29,575 nt of DNA. Source: Saprospirales bacterium (GTDB lineage Bacteria; Bacteroidota; Bacteroidia; Chitinophagales; Saprospiraceae). This document shows, in pieces, positions 7,686 to 16,412 of the stretch. Every line of letters starts with the position of its first letter. The first letter of the stretch is position 1. Location of the stretch: positions 1-29,575 of the forward strand of contig PWJP01000053.1 in assembly GCA_003559985.1 (NCBI GenBank), in the 5' to 3' direction. Position numbers and translations under genes: made by a program. The notes below the pieces were generated by a model. That model was not told the DNA's origin, did no database searches, and saw only the letters and a list, made by a program, of their open reading frames with translations.

Positions 7686-8207
7686 ATGGGTACACCAATG
7701 CAAAAGACGCTGAAAACCATATTACTCACTGCAGCAATATGGGCCATTCCCGTTTCCCTTCTCAGTCAAATATACCTTCAGGTGGAGCGGCAAAACAGGG
7801 TAAAAACGCACAAATTTCAAGCCGGTGATCAATTTGAGATCAGATTGTACGACGATCCGAGAACCTGGGTGGAAGTTACAATCTGGAAGGTGCTTCCAGA
7901 GCAGGAACTGATCGAATTTGACATTGGGATGGTGAAGCCCGGGGAGATCAGATCGATGCGCACCATGCGACAAAAGAGACGAGGCAATACGGTATTTCAT
8001 GCCGGTCTCAATTTTTTAGCGGGCACCCTGATATTCAGCGTGGGCGACTGGATATGGTCAGGCTCATATGACTGGAGTTTTGTAGCAGGCGCCAGTGGAC
8101 TGGCAGCCACCGGTGGTCTATTTAAGGTGGTGAGCGATCAATTTCACTACCGCTTTGACCGGCGACACCGGCTTCGCATAGTGGACCTCAGGTTTTCAGT
8201 GGATTGA
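7686..8207 (+). CDS. Small secreted or membrane protein of unknown function
   Basis: I do not recognise this 173-residue protein. It starts with a hydrophobic segment (KTILLTAAIWAIPVSLLSQ) that looks like a signal peptide or anchor, followed by a soluble basic stretch with alternating beta-like residues (HKFQAGDQFEIRLYDDPRTWVEV). A second, weaker hydrophobic region lies at about 107-145 (FLAGTLIFSVGDWIW and FVAGASGLAATGGLFKVV), and the C-terminus is charged (YRFDRRHRLRIVDLRF). Either ATG, 7686 or 7698, could be used; the second removes only four residues. It runs plus-strand between two minus-strand genes and is convergent with the ABC-F gene, with 10 bases between the stops. Envelope localisation is inferred from the N-terminus. 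Confidence 0.6.
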   Translation: MGTPMQKTLKTILLTAAIWAIPVSLLSQIYLQVERQNRVKTHKFQAGDQFEIRLYDDPRTWVEVTIWKVLPEQELIEFDIGMVKPGEIRSMRTMRQKRRGNTVFHAGLNFLAGTLIFSVGDWIWSGSYDWSFVAGASGLAATGGLFKVVSDQFHYRFDRRHRLRIVDLRFSVD

Positions 8208-8217
8208 AATCCGGGAC

Positions 8218-9570
8218 TCAGGATTCCGCCTTCAGTTTTTTGTACTTGAATTTTTGGCTACCGACCTCGCCCAATCTCTTTCTCCTGTTTTCCTCATATG
8301 CCGAGTAATCCCCTTCAAAAAAGTGCACCTGGGCATTTCCTTCAAAGGCCAAAATATGGGTTGCCACCCTATCGAGGAACCAACGGTCGTGCGAAATAAT
8401 CACCGCACATCCCGCAAAATTTTCAATGGCTTCCTCCAGGGCTCGAAGTGTGTTGATATCGATATCATTGGTAGGCTCATCCAGGAGTAGCACGTTGGCC
8501 TGTTGCTTTAGGCACATGGCGAGGTGCAATCTGTTTCGCTCTCCCCCGGACAACACACCGCATTTTTTCTCCTGATCAGATCCGGTAAAATTAAACCGCG
8601 CCAGGTAGGCCCTGCTGTTTATCGAGGCGTTTCCGAGTTCGATGAAGTCATTGCCGCCCGAGACCACTTCAAATACCGTTTTGTCGGGATGTATATCCTC
8701 ATGCGCCTGATCCACATATCCAATCTGGACAGTTTCACCGATTTCGATATTACCCCTATCCGGTTTTTCCTGCCCCATTATCATTCTAAAAAGAGTTGTT
8801 TTACCGGCGCCATTGGGTCCGATAACACCAACTATACCCGCGGGCGGAAGTTGAAAACTGAGATTCTCGATAAGCAGGCGGTCCTCGTAGCCTTTGTAGA
8901 GTTCTTCAGCATTGATGACATTGTTGCCAAGTCGCTGACCTGCCGGGATAAATATCTCTAATTTGGCCTCTTTGGATTTGGCTTCTTCAGCAGCCATTTT
9001 TTCGTAATTGTTGAGCCTGGCCTTGGCTTTTGCCTGTCTTCCTTTGGGATTCATTCGCACCCATTCCAACTCTCGTTCGAGGGCTTTTTGGCGTTTGCTC
9101 TCCTGTTTTTCCTCCAGTTTCAAGCGCTTTTTCTTTTGCTCCAACCAGGAGGAGTAATTCCCCTCCCAGGGTATGCCCTCTCCCCTGTCGAGCTCGAGTA
9201 TCCAACCTGCCACGTTATCGAGGAAGTAACGATCGTGAGTGACTGCGATAACCGTTCCCTTGTAACGCTCCAGATGTTGTTCCAGCCAGTGGACAGATTC
9301 GGCATCTAGGTGGTTGGTTGGCTCATCCAATAGAAGGATGTCGGGATTTTGTAGCAACAGTCTGCACAGGGCCACCCTTCTGCGTTCACCTCCGGAGCAC
9401 ACAGAGATGGATTTATCCGGTTCGGGGCAGCGAAGAGCATCCATTGCCCGCTCCAGTACCGAGTCAATTTCCCAGCCATTTACGTGGTCAATTTTCTCAC
9501 CGAGTTGACCTTGCTTTTCCAGCAGCTTGTCCATTTTATCGGGATCGCTGTAATTTTCTTCCAATCCCAT
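8218..9570 (-). CDS. ettA: ABC-F ATPase EttA, C-terminal fragment of an interrupted gene
   Basis: This frame carries most of an EttA-type ABC-F protein: first-domain signature CSGGERRRVALCRLLLQ, Walker B LLLDEPTNHLD, the EttA linker (VAGWILELDRGEGIPWEGNY is almost identical to E. coli), then the second ATPase domain with Walker A GPNGAGKTT, signature LSGGERNRLHLA and Walker B LLLDEPTNDID. EttA sits in the ribosomal E site and gates the first elongation step according to the ATP/ADP ratio. The fragment lacks the first Walker A, which lies in the preceding 106-residue frame in the same phase. An ATG at 9570 (Met-Gly-Leu-Glu) follows an AGAGGT sequence about 10 bases upstream and could allow reinitiation. 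Alone, this piece would have an incomplete first ATPase site. Confidence 0.85.
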   Translation of the reverse strand: MGLEENYSDPDKMDKLLEKQGQLGEKIDHVNGWEIDSVLERAMDALRCPEPDKSISVCSGGERRRVALCRLLLQNPDILLLDEPTNHLDAESVHWLEQHLERYKGTVIAVTHDRYFLDNVAGWILELDRGEGIPWEGNYSSWLEQKKKRLKLEEKQESKRQKALERELEWVRMNPKGRQAKAKARLNNYEKMAAEEAKSKEAKLEIFIPAGQRLGNNVINAEELYKGYEDRLLIENLSFQLPPAGIVGVIGPNGAGKTTLFRMIMGQEKPDRGNIEIGETVQIGYVDQAHEDIHPDKTVFEVVSGGNDFIELGNASINSRAYLARFNFTGSDQEKKCGVLSGGERNRLHLAMCLKQQANVLLLDEPTNDIDINTLRALEEAIENFAGCAVIISHDRWFLDRVATHILAFEGNAQVHFFEGDYSAYEENRRKRLGEVGSQKFKYKKLKAES

Positions 9571-9585
9571 GGCCGCATTGACCTC

Positions 9586-9588
9586 TTA
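9586..9588 (-). other. In-frame TAA nonsense codon inside ettA
   Basis: The minus strand reads TAC TAA GAG GTC AAT, giving Tyr-stop-Glu-Val-Asn, and the frame is intact on both sides. Treating the TAA as one residue gives a 562-residue protein, the normal EttA size. In Bacteroidota relatives an acidic or polar residue is expected here; GAA to TAA would be a single-base change. It may be a real mutation, a strain variant or a sequencing error. Confidence 0.8.
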
Positions 9589-9906
9589 GTAGGCTGCGAG
9601 CAGGTCCATCACTTCCTGGGTACCCTCACTCACTATTTCTTTAACGGTTTTAGATTCGTCCAGTTTAGGCTCCTGTTCCAGGAATCCGACGGTATAGCCC
9701 TTTTGGAACTCGACTTTTCCCTGGTAGTTTTGATCCACACCGGCAATTATACGAAGCAAGGTAGATTTCCCGGACCCATTCAATCCGATAATTCCAATTT
9801 TGGCCCCGTAGAAAAAAGACAGGTGAATATCCTTGATTATGGTCTTGTTATTCTGAGGCAAGGTCTTGCTCACCCCCATCATGGAGAAAATTATGTTCTT
9901 TTCCAT
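9586..9906 (-). CDS. ettA: ABC-F ATPase EttA, N-terminal fragment of an interrupted gene
   Basis: The 106-residue frame begins MEKNIIFSMMGVSK, the usual start of Bacteroidota EttA, and contains the first Walker A (GLNGSGKST, residues 41-49) and the Q-loop region (GFLEQEPKLDESKTVKEIV). It ends at the TAA at 9586-9588, immediately before the Glu-Val-Asn that normally continues the protein. Without the signature and Walker B motifs, which lie in the downstream frame, it cannot form an ATPase by itself. The two pieces are in the same reading phase and separated by only this stop codon, so they are best read as one ettA gene with a nonsense codon. A -7 box lies 25 bases upstream. Confidence 0.85.
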   Translation of the reverse strand: MEKNIIFSMMGVSKTLPQNNKTIIKDIHLSFFYGAKIGIIGLNGSGKSTLLRIIAGVDQNYQGKVEFQKGYTVGFLEQEPKLDESKTVKEIVSEGTQEVMDLLAAY

Positions 9907-9930
9907 TGTTCTATCTGGTATTTGTTAAAG

Positions 9931-9938
9931 CAAAGGTA
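9931..9938 (-). promoter_or_regulatory. Bacteroidota-type -7 box (TACCTTTG) before ettA
   Basis: The minus strand shows TACCTTTG, an exact TAnnTTTG match, 24 bases before the ettA ATG. No -33 TTTG is present at the expected spacing, although an ATTG lies 15 bases further upstream. Confidence 0.42.
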
Positions 9939-10125
9939 CAAAAAGCGTCACCACAATTTGGCCCTGGATCACTGAATAAAAAATTGTCCAGTTAAGACAT
10001 AGTGCAACAGTAACACTTCTTGAGGTTTACATTTGATATCGGATTGGTTGAAAAAGTCAGGCACAACAAAATGCCGGCAGACTCAACTAAAAAGCTCCGT
10101 ACAAGTAGTCTAACAGGTGACTAAT

Positions 10126-11040
10126 TTAGTTGCGGTTGTTTTGAGGTCGGCCAAAAAGGTCTCTTCGGGGTCGATCTCTATCTGGTGGAGAAGGTGGCGA
10201 GACCTCTGGTACAGACCGCTCTCTGACTACTTCGGGAACATAAATCCACAATCCGTCCTCGTATTCGTAGCCGTGATACTCACCTGTGGGAATTCCGGTC
10301 ATCCCCTGTCCGGGGTGAATTCCCTCTTTTCGGTCAACCTGGTTAAACACTACCAATTCATATTCCGGGTCAAAATTCAGGTATATGGGGGCATCGTAGC
10401 TGTATTCCATTAGGATCCTGGTTTTCCCTGATCGCTGGATTCCTTCAGGTTCTTCACCAAATACTGGCAGTCCAAATAAAAAGCGATCACCGTCTTTATA
10501 CAACACATCCATAACTCTCAATCTGTTAAAGCGGGACTTCCCGTTTATTCCAAAAAGTAGGAAGGCCTGATTACCATCGGGTAAAACAAAGGGTTTCATA
10601 TTGTAATAAAAAGCGCCGGGCCAGTGGTCGGGGAGGAAGGTGGCGTACTCATCCACTCTACCACTGTGCATTCGGTCTTCAAGGCGGATGGGCTCGAATT
10701 CATCATTAAGGCTCTGGATGTAACCAAAATAGTGAAAATCAGAATTGTTGTTGAGTATCAATTGCCAGGTATAGAGCGCAAAGGTGGAATCCGGATCCAC
10801 TTTCACTGACAATACCGGCAGGTCTTTCAGGTCCTCGAAAGACTCTGAGCCTTTATTGAGAATTTCCTCAAAGATATTTTCAAAATTTTCAGCTCCAAAC
10901 TGCCTGTGTTTATCCAATCTTGAACTGACCAGGACGTCGGCGTAGAACATAAGTGTATCCACCTTGGTTTCCAAATGCTGACTGTTAACCGGTGGAACAA
11001 AAAAGAGGCAGAGAATGAGTGGTGCAATGAATAATTTCAT
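10126..11040 (-). CDS. Secreted protein of unknown function
   Basis: From the ATG at 11040 (an upstream in-frame start at 11064 is less likely) the product is 304 residues. It has a clear signal peptide (MKLFIAPLILCLFFVPPVNSQ), so it is exported to the periplasm or outer membrane. The mature part has Trp/Tyr/Phe-rich beta-like strands (FALYTWQLILNNN, GAFYYNMKPFVL, LVVFNQVDRK) and recurring acidic turns, and ends in a Pro/Arg/Asp-rich low-complexity tail (PPSPPDRDRPRRDLFGRP). I do not recognise a family. Its likely separate promoter and lack of close partners give no functional clue. Confidence 0.65.
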   Translation of the reverse strand: MKLFIAPLILCLFFVPPVNSQHLETKVDTLMFYADVLVSSRLDKHRQFGAENFENIFEEILNKGSESFEDLKDLPVLSVKVDPDSTFALYTWQLILNNNSDFHYFGYIQSLNDEFEPIRLEDRMHSGRVDEYATFLPDHWPGAFYYNMKPFVLPDGNQAFLLFGINGKSRFNRLRVMDVLYKDGDRFLFGLPVFGEEPEGIQRSGKTRILMEYSYDAPIYLNFDPEYELVVFNQVDRKEGIHPGQGMTGIPTGEYHGYEYEDGLWIYVPEVVRERSVPEVSPPSPPDRDRPRRDLFGRPQNNRN

Positions 11041-11155
11041 GGATTTTCTACTACAGATTATCAAAAATTAATTCAGTGGTTTCTGTCTGTGATTTGAAAC
11101 CTTTGTGAGTAACGCAGCACCGATTGAAACTATTTTAGCGAAGGAGGCAGGATGT

Positions 11156-11701
11156 TTATTTTTCGGACTCCTCCACCTTGAGACCTGCCAATTTGATATA
11201 ATCAGGTCTGTCGGAGATGGATTTGTGGATGTAGCTCTGCTCGACTTTATTACCATTGAGCAAAAATATTCCCGGCATTTGAAAACCGTCTCCAATGGGA
11301 ACAGACATGCCATGACCTTTGGCAAAAGCGGCATCAAAACCCCTCATCCAGTTCTGGAATCCAAACAATTGATTGAAGTTGCCTTTCATAAGCCCAAAGG
11401 CCTGATAGAATTTTGCTGAATTGTCGCTTACATGTCTGAGGTCGTCAATCTTGTACTTTTTGAGGAATTTGTCAGCAACATCTGTTTCAGACATGTGAAC
11501 AAGTACTATTTCGACCCCTTTAGCCTGAATTTCTTTTTTCACCTTATTGATATCATCCATGGCCTCCCTGCAGAACATACATCCGAAATTCCTGAGAAAA
11601 ACAATTAGCGTAGGCTTTTTGCCACTGAGATGGTACACATCGTCCCCTTTACTGGTGGTCATTTCCTTTAAAGTGGAGACTGGGATGGTTCTGTAGTTCA
11701 T
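11156..11701 (-). CDS. PRXL2-type thioredoxin-fold protein (AhpC/TSA-like, CxxC)
   Basis: The 181-residue protein has the PRXL2/AhpC-TSA_2 signature FLRNFGCMFCREAMDDI, with Cys41 and Cys44 as the redox pair. Similar proteins (human PRXL2A, bacterial SelL-like) are thioredoxin-fold proteins linked to peroxide or redox balance. The CxxC is of the type used for disulfide exchange. A C-terminal segment (GMSVPIGDGFQMPGIFLLNGNKV) fits the usual cis-Pro strand of this fold. There is no signal peptide, so it is probably cytoplasmic. Its neighbours are unrelated, so it appears to be a single gene; the physiological substrate cannot be told. Confidence 0.88.
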   Translation of the reverse strand: MNYRTIPVSTLKEMTTSKGDDVYHLSGKKPTLIVFLRNFGCMFCREAMDDINKVKKEIQAKGVEIVLVHMSETDVADKFLKKYKIDDLRHVSDNSAKFYQAFGLMKGNFNQLFGFQNWMRGFDAAFAKGHGMSVPIGDGFQMPGIFLLNGNKVEQSYIHKSISDRPDYIKLAGLKVEESEK

Positions 11702-11913
11702 AAAATAAAGGCTGGTTTATCTTCTTTTCATTGCTAACGATAGGCGTCACAAGATTACGAATTATAACTTATTATTCCAAAAAATAGTTTACGTCCGGGG
11801 TATTGATATTTATACTCAAGAAACCAGGGATAACTTCAACCACTAATGAGGGCATCAAAGTTGTAAATTAGGCTTTCTTATTATATAAAAGATCGCTCTC
11901 ACAGCTCAACCGG

Positions 11914-14724
11914 CTACTGTGCCATCCTCTCCTCAAGCATCCTCATTATGCGTTCTGCTGAAGCGTGATCCCCAATCGCAACATAGCACTCAGCCAGCAA
12001 TCTGTAGGGTAATTGGAAATTGGGATTGTAGCCGAGAGACATAGTTGCCGCATCGATGGCCCGGTGATATTCCTCCATTCTGAAAAGGGCAGCTGCCTTG
12101 TAGTAGTGTATCATATAATGGTGGGGTATCTCCTCCAATACCGTTTGAAATGCAGAGACAGCCGCTTCAAATTGACCTGTGTTTAACAATGCGCCACCTT
12201 TAAGTTCCAGCACAGGGCCATAATCCGGCAGGAGAGACAGTGCAGTTTCCGAGGCTGAAATTGCAGCTTCGTACTCCTCAATAAACATATAGGCGTCTGC
12301 CATTGCTGTCCAAACTTCGACATTATTGGGATCCTTCTCCAAATAATTTGCAAAGTGCTGCAATGCATCCAGTGGTTTGCCATCGCGGAGCTTTTGGTGT
12401 CCCTTGAAATCCTCCTTTGAGACACGCCTGACAACGGCTCCCACTATAGCGCCCTCAACTTCTGCATTGTAAATGGCCTCGTGGGGTGGCCAAAGTCCGT
12501 TTCTAATTTGAAAAGGGGAAATAAATGAGGAATAGAAGGTCGCATAATCCCAATCAGCCTCTGATTTTTCATAGTAACGGGTATATACAACTTCCACCAC
12601 ATCTGAATGGTCTCTGAAATAATACAATGAAGCCCGCCGGTCATTGGTAGCGATCCTCAGTTTATCATCTCCCCGGTATCCTTCAACTACATTTTCTATC
12701 AGCCAGTTGGAAGTCTCACGCAGTGAAATCATCGAATAGTCCAATTCATAGAAGCCTGCAGCGCCTCCGGTTCCACCGATTAATTCGTTGTAATAGATGT
12801 ACTCATACGGGTGATTTTGCACAATATACCTTAGCGGCAATGCCAGTCCAAGTGCGACGACCACCCAAATTCCCGCTCTGGCAAACCGCTGGTCCACTTT
12901 TCGAAGCAAGCTCTCTATCCCAATACCTGCAAAAAGCACAATAAACGGATACACAAAGATGAAGTGGCGCCATCCTCCGTAGTGATTGGTGGTCATAAAA
13001 CAGGCGTAATACAGAGGCAAAATGATGGCGGCTGCGACCATCAAAACTACAGGAAGGTTGTGCCTATCCACAAAATCTCTTACAAATCCAAGGCCTGCTG
13101 CAAATCCCGCCAGGACAATCAGGGGGATGGTGAGCTGCATGTATCGCAATACGTAGTACCAGGGCATGGCGGAAGAGAACAACTCCTCGCCTTCAAACAC
13201 CTGTCTCAGGCTCACTCCAATATCTCCTGTGGCGTCCAGCACTTCAAGACTGTGTCGGATAGGAGCCTCCAGTCCAAAGGGCCAAAAGAGCAATCCAATT
13301 CCCCAGCCAATACCGGCCAAACTCACAGAGTACCCGGCCATCTTTCCGGCCACACCGAGATTATCAGATGCAAACCACTTTTTTGCAGGAAATCTGAGAG
13401 CGTAAAATATCCCGGCAAAAAACACCAGATAGCCGGCGAGCAAAACCCCACCTCCAAGTCTCAAGCTAAATGCGGCTGCAATTCCGACAATCACCCAGGT
13501 GGCAGCTTTTTTGTTGATTCGAGGCAGGGACCTTAAAAACGGAATCATCCAGTAAAAGGCGAACATCACCGCAGTAGCCATGGGGATATCCCGGTGGTTG
13601 TTATAAGCGTGTCCAAGAAAACGCGGCGATAGCAAAAGAAGGAGGCAAACCACAAAAGCCATCCTGTAGCCACCGCCCAGCCTCAATGCGATTAAGCCGG
13701 TGAGTAAAATGGCCAACCAGCCCACCACTGCATTCCAAAAATGCCTGAATCCAAAAGAGTCGGCCGGCATCCCCAGCCACCTTTGAACGGTGTAGAGTAT
13801 GTTGTCAAAAGTCTGAGCATTGTAGTGCTGTGGGTCAATACCGGTTTGTGAAACTGCTGCCTTATCTGAACCAAAAGTGGCGTAATAGTTGTAAACGCGC
13901 TCTGCCTGGTCCAAATATCGGTGTTCATCTCCGGATATTCCGGCATTCTGACTCAAAATAGTCATGCCGATAAAAGAAACCACCATAAGACCTAAAAAAG
14001 CCAGTCTGAAAAGTGGACTCTCCCCGCCAATCGACATGGGGGGTACAATTTTGCGCTTCCATTCTCGCACCGCATTACGACTCAAAAAATTGATTCGCTT
14101 TCGCCATCCCGGTCCGGGTAATTCATCAATCTCTCCGGAGACAATAATATCTGTTTCAAGTTGGGCATCTGGGTAGCGCATCAAGACTTCGCCAGCAATA
14201 TCATCAAGGATGTTGCTATCAGAGTTTTCCGCTGAATTATTGATTGCAAAATGCGCAATCCGGTTTTCAGCGAGCACGAAAGGTGCTAAAAGGCCCGCTT
14301 TTTCTCCTGAACCTGAAAGGACCCAGCCAGCGCGGCTATTGATGTCTGTGGAGGAAAGTTTTCCGGCGAGGCTTTTCCAATTCACGGTCCCTTTGATTCT
14401 GTCCTTGTCAATAAAGAGGACCTGGGCGTTTTCTTCCCCTTTTTCAAGTGAAGTAATTAAATCACCACGAGCGGATTCACCACTAAAAACCGAGACCTTT
14501 AAATTTTCGAGTTCACCACTCAGACTTCCGGAAGGGCCCTCATTCGACCTTATGAAAAGACAGTTGTTTCCAGAGCCTTGAAAAAGAGAAAAGGCGGTTC
14601 GAAACTTTTTGAAATCCCCACGGGAAAAAGCATTTGCCACCACTACCAATCGTATATCCAAGCCTTTTTTTGGGCGCTTCCCGGTGACATTTCCCTGCCT
14701 GTTTTTGCTTTCTCGTTTAGTCAT
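11914..14724 (-). CDS. GT-C family membrane glycosyltransferase with C-terminal TPR repeats
   Basis: Using the ATG at 14724, the product is 936 residues; a TTG at 14742 that overlaps the previous stop is an alternative. A soluble N-terminal domain of about 230 residues has a Rossmann-like first strand (DIRLVVVANAFS) but no family I recognise. About ten membrane helices follow from about 238 (FRLAFLGLMVVSFIGMTILS), with the acidic pair GDEHRY (265-270) in the first periplasmic loop, as expected for GT39-like, lipid-linked-sugar-using enzymes. The last about 165 residues form roughly five TPR units (ALQHFANYLEKDPNN, AAISASETALSLLPDY). It is the second gene of an operon with the GT2-methyltransferase fusion, which could supply the polyprenyl-phosphate sugar. 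Acceptor and sugar are unknown. Confidence 0.85.
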   Translation of the reverse strand: MTKRESKNRQGNVTGKRPKKGLDIRLVVVANAFSRGDFKKFRTAFSLFQGSGNNCLFIRSNEGPSGSLSGELENLKVSVFSGESARGDLITSLEKGEENAQVLFIDKDRIKGTVNWKSLAGKLSSTDINSRAGWVLSGSGEKAGLLAPFVLAENRIAHFAINNSAENSDSNILDDIAGEVLMRYPDAQLETDIIVSGEIDELPGPGWRKRINFLSRNAVREWKRKIVPPMSIGGESPLFRLAFLGLMVVSFIGMTILSQNAGISGDEHRYLDQAERVYNYYATFGSDKAAVSQTGIDPQHYNAQTFDNILYTVQRWLGMPADSFGFRHFWNAVVGWLAILLTGLIALRLGGGYRMAFVVCLLLLLSPRFLGHAYNNHRDIPMATAVMFAFYWMIPFLRSLPRINKKAATWVIVGIAAAFSLRLGGGVLLAGYLVFFAGIFYALRFPAKKWFASDNLGVAGKMAGYSVSLAGIGWGIGLLFWPFGLEAPIRHSLEVLDATGDIGVSLRQVFEGEELFSSAMPWYYVLRYMQLTIPLIVLAGFAAGLGFVRDFVDRHNLPVVLMVAAAIILPLYYACFMTTNHYGGWRHFIFVYPFIVLFAGIGIESLLRKVDQRFARAGIWVVVALGLALPLRYIVQNHPYEYIYYNELIGGTGGAAGFYELDYSMISLRETSNWLIENVVEGYRGDDKLRIATNDRRASLYYFRDHSDVVEVVYTRYYEKSEADWDYATFYSSFISPFQIRNGLWPPHEAIYNAEVEGAIVGAVVRRVSKEDFKGHQKLRDGKPLDALQHFANYLEKDPNNVEVWTAMADAYMFIEEYEAAISASETALSLLPDYGPVLELKGGALLNTGQFEAAVSAFQTVLEEIPHHYMIHYYKAAALFRMEEYHRAIDAATMSLGYNPNFQLPYRLLAECYVAIGDHASAERIMRMLEERMAQ

Positions 14725-14738
14725 TGGCTGTTCGGTTT

Positions 14739-16274
14739 TCAATTGGCAATTTCGCTATCGCGAATTTCTTCTGCCTTTTCCCTGCTGTGTTCGATGGAGT
14801 ATTTTAAGAGGTTTTCTACTACTGGTGTGGGCTCCAATTCCATATATATTTGGTAGGAAAAAAGCCTTTTACTTATGCGAATCAAACCTTTATTCACAGC
14901 AATCAGGAATCTGGAAATCCAATTTTTTCCAATGGCCTCCGGATAGGGAGCAGGTATCCCTCTGGTTTTCCTAATTTTAAACCCCGTTTGTTTGCAGAGT
15001 TTTTTTAGAGTTCCAAAAGTAAAAAGTCGCTTATGGGTCCGGTCGAGTATTCCTTTTTTGCCGTAGTTAAAATTGCCGAAAAACAACTGCAGGCGGGTGA
15101 TAAAAAATGCAATATTCGGAGTGGTTAAAATGACCAGGGGCTTACGCGAAGGGTGAATGTGCTTTCGAATGTAATCCATCAACAGCTCGGGGTCATCCAC
15201 ATGTTCAATTACATCCAACAATAGGATAAGGTCGTAGTCGCCAATCTTTATTTTGAAATCCGGGGCATTTAGATTGCCTTTGATGTACTTATTGAAATTG
15301 ATGTTTTCTTCCTGGTCATACATATCCAGTCCGGTAATCACACAGCCTTTTTTCAGCAGCTCTCCAGCCATTAGTCCGGGACCCGCCCCCAGGTCAAGTA
15401 CTTTGCTATTGTCGGGAACGCGGTCCAGTGCCATTGTATGCGAACTCGTATAACCCAATTTCAGGGTGTAGGGGATTTTCCCGGAGTCGATGTCGTACTC
15501 CATTTTGTAAAACAAATTGAGCCTGTGTAATTTGCTCTGCACCGATGCTACCAGCACATTCCAGGCGTACTTTATACCGTTGACATGGCATATTTCGTCT
15601 CCGTAAAAAGTGGGAATGGGAATTTCAGCGATTTTCATTCGAGCCAAAAGCAACTGAATGATAATCTGAGTATCAAAGTCAAAATCATTGGAATTCCGCT
15701 CAAAGGGTAGTCGGCTGAGTGCATCCACAGAATAGGCCCGGTAGCCGGAGTGAAATTCGGAAAGCCCGGCACCGAGAATAAAATTTTGAAGCCGGGTGAG
15801 AATGATGTTTCCCACGAATTTATAGAGCGGCATCCCTCCTTTGAGTGCATCTTTTTTGCGCAGCATCCTGGAGCCAAAAACAGCCTGATGGTGTCCGTCT
15901 TTAAGGGGTTCTACCATTTTCTCCAGATATTCCGGGGCGTATTGGCCATCTCCGTGCAGCAGCACTACATAGTCAAAGCCATTGATGATGGCATAGCGAT
16001 AACCGAGTTTTTGATTGCCTCCGTACCCCTGGTTGTCGGGATTGAAGAGCACCGTTAAATTGAGGTCGGGATTGGAGCGTCGATACTCGCGAGCCACTTC
16101 AAAGGTGCGGTCAGCGGAGTGGTCATCGATAATGAGTATCTCATAATCATAATCCACAAAAATAGAACGGGGAATCCTGTCAAGCACTTTGGAAATGTGC
16201 TTCTCCGCATTGTAGGCAACTACGAATATTAGCAGCCTGTCGCGTCCATTATGTTGGCCTCCTCTCCCGGACAT
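14739..16274 (-). CDS. Fusion of GT2 glycosyltransferase and SAM-dependent methyltransferase
   Basis: The 511-residue protein has two domains. Residues 13-240 are a GT-A family 2 transferase of the polyprenyl-phosphate-sugar synthase type (FVVAYNAEKHISKVLDRIP, IIDDHSADRT, LLHGDGQYAPEY as the DxD-like site, EFHSGYRAY). Residues 268-450 are a class I methyltransferase with motif I KVLDLGAGPG (291-300), acidic Asp317 and LLLDVIEHVDDP (351-362). No transmembrane segment is evident, so it would work at the inner face of the inner membrane. The pairing suggests transfer of a sugar to a polyprenyl carrier and methylation of a related substrate. The downstream GT-C gene is 14 bases away (ATG start), or overlaps by 4 (TTG start), supporting one pathway. 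Confidence 0.92.
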   Translation of the reverse strand: MSGRGGQHNGRDRLLIFVVAYNAEKHISKVLDRIPRSIFVDYDYEILIIDDHSADRTFEVAREYRRSNPDLNLTVLFNPDNQGYGGNQKLGYRYAIINGFDYVVLLHGDGQYAPEYLEKMVEPLKDGHHQAVFGSRMLRKKDALKGGMPLYKFVGNIILTRLQNFILGAGLSEFHSGYRAYSVDALSRLPFERNSNDFDFDTQIIIQLLLARMKIAEIPIPTFYGDEICHVNGIKYAWNVLVASVQSKLHRLNLFYKMEYDIDSGKIPYTLKLGYTSSHTMALDRVPDNSKVLDLGAGPGLMAGELLKKGCVITGLDMYDQEENINFNKYIKGNLNAPDFKIKIGDYDLILLLDVIEHVDDPELLMDYIRKHIHPSRKPLVILTTPNIAFFITRLQLFFGNFNYGKKGILDRTHKRLFTFGTLKKLCKQTGFKIRKTRGIPAPYPEAIGKNWISRFLIAVNKGLIRISKRLFSYQIYMELEPTPVVENLLKYSIEHSREKAEEIRDSEIAN

Positions 16275-16302
16275 TATTTGGTGTTGATACTGGATTAAAT
16301 CA

Positions 16303-16310
16303 CAAATATA
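16303..16310 (-). promoter_or_regulatory. Bacteroidota-type -7 box (TATATTTG) before the GT2 fusion gene
   Basis: TATATTTG on the minus strand is an exact TAnnTTTG match, 28 bases before the ATG at 16274, at the start of the two-gene glycosylation operon. No well-spaced -33 element was seen. Confidence 0.4.
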
Positions 16311-16412
16311 ACCAATAGCCCTGAAATAATATTGGACAGGCCCCGCTTTGGATGCTTTAAGGGCCTCTGAAAAAAGTGAAAGTTTAAAGTGCTTGCGGCT
16401 GAGATGGAGAGG

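Noticed and set aside
9586..9588. Alternative genetic code in which TAA is a sense codon
   Set aside because: Other genes in the window end in TAA in normal positions and only one gene has an internal TAA, so reassignment is unlikely.
12964..13536. A 190-codon + strand open frame opposite the GT-C gene
   Set aside because: The minus frame is a clear membrane protein; the + frame is rich in Ser, Gln, Lys and His and resembles nothing.
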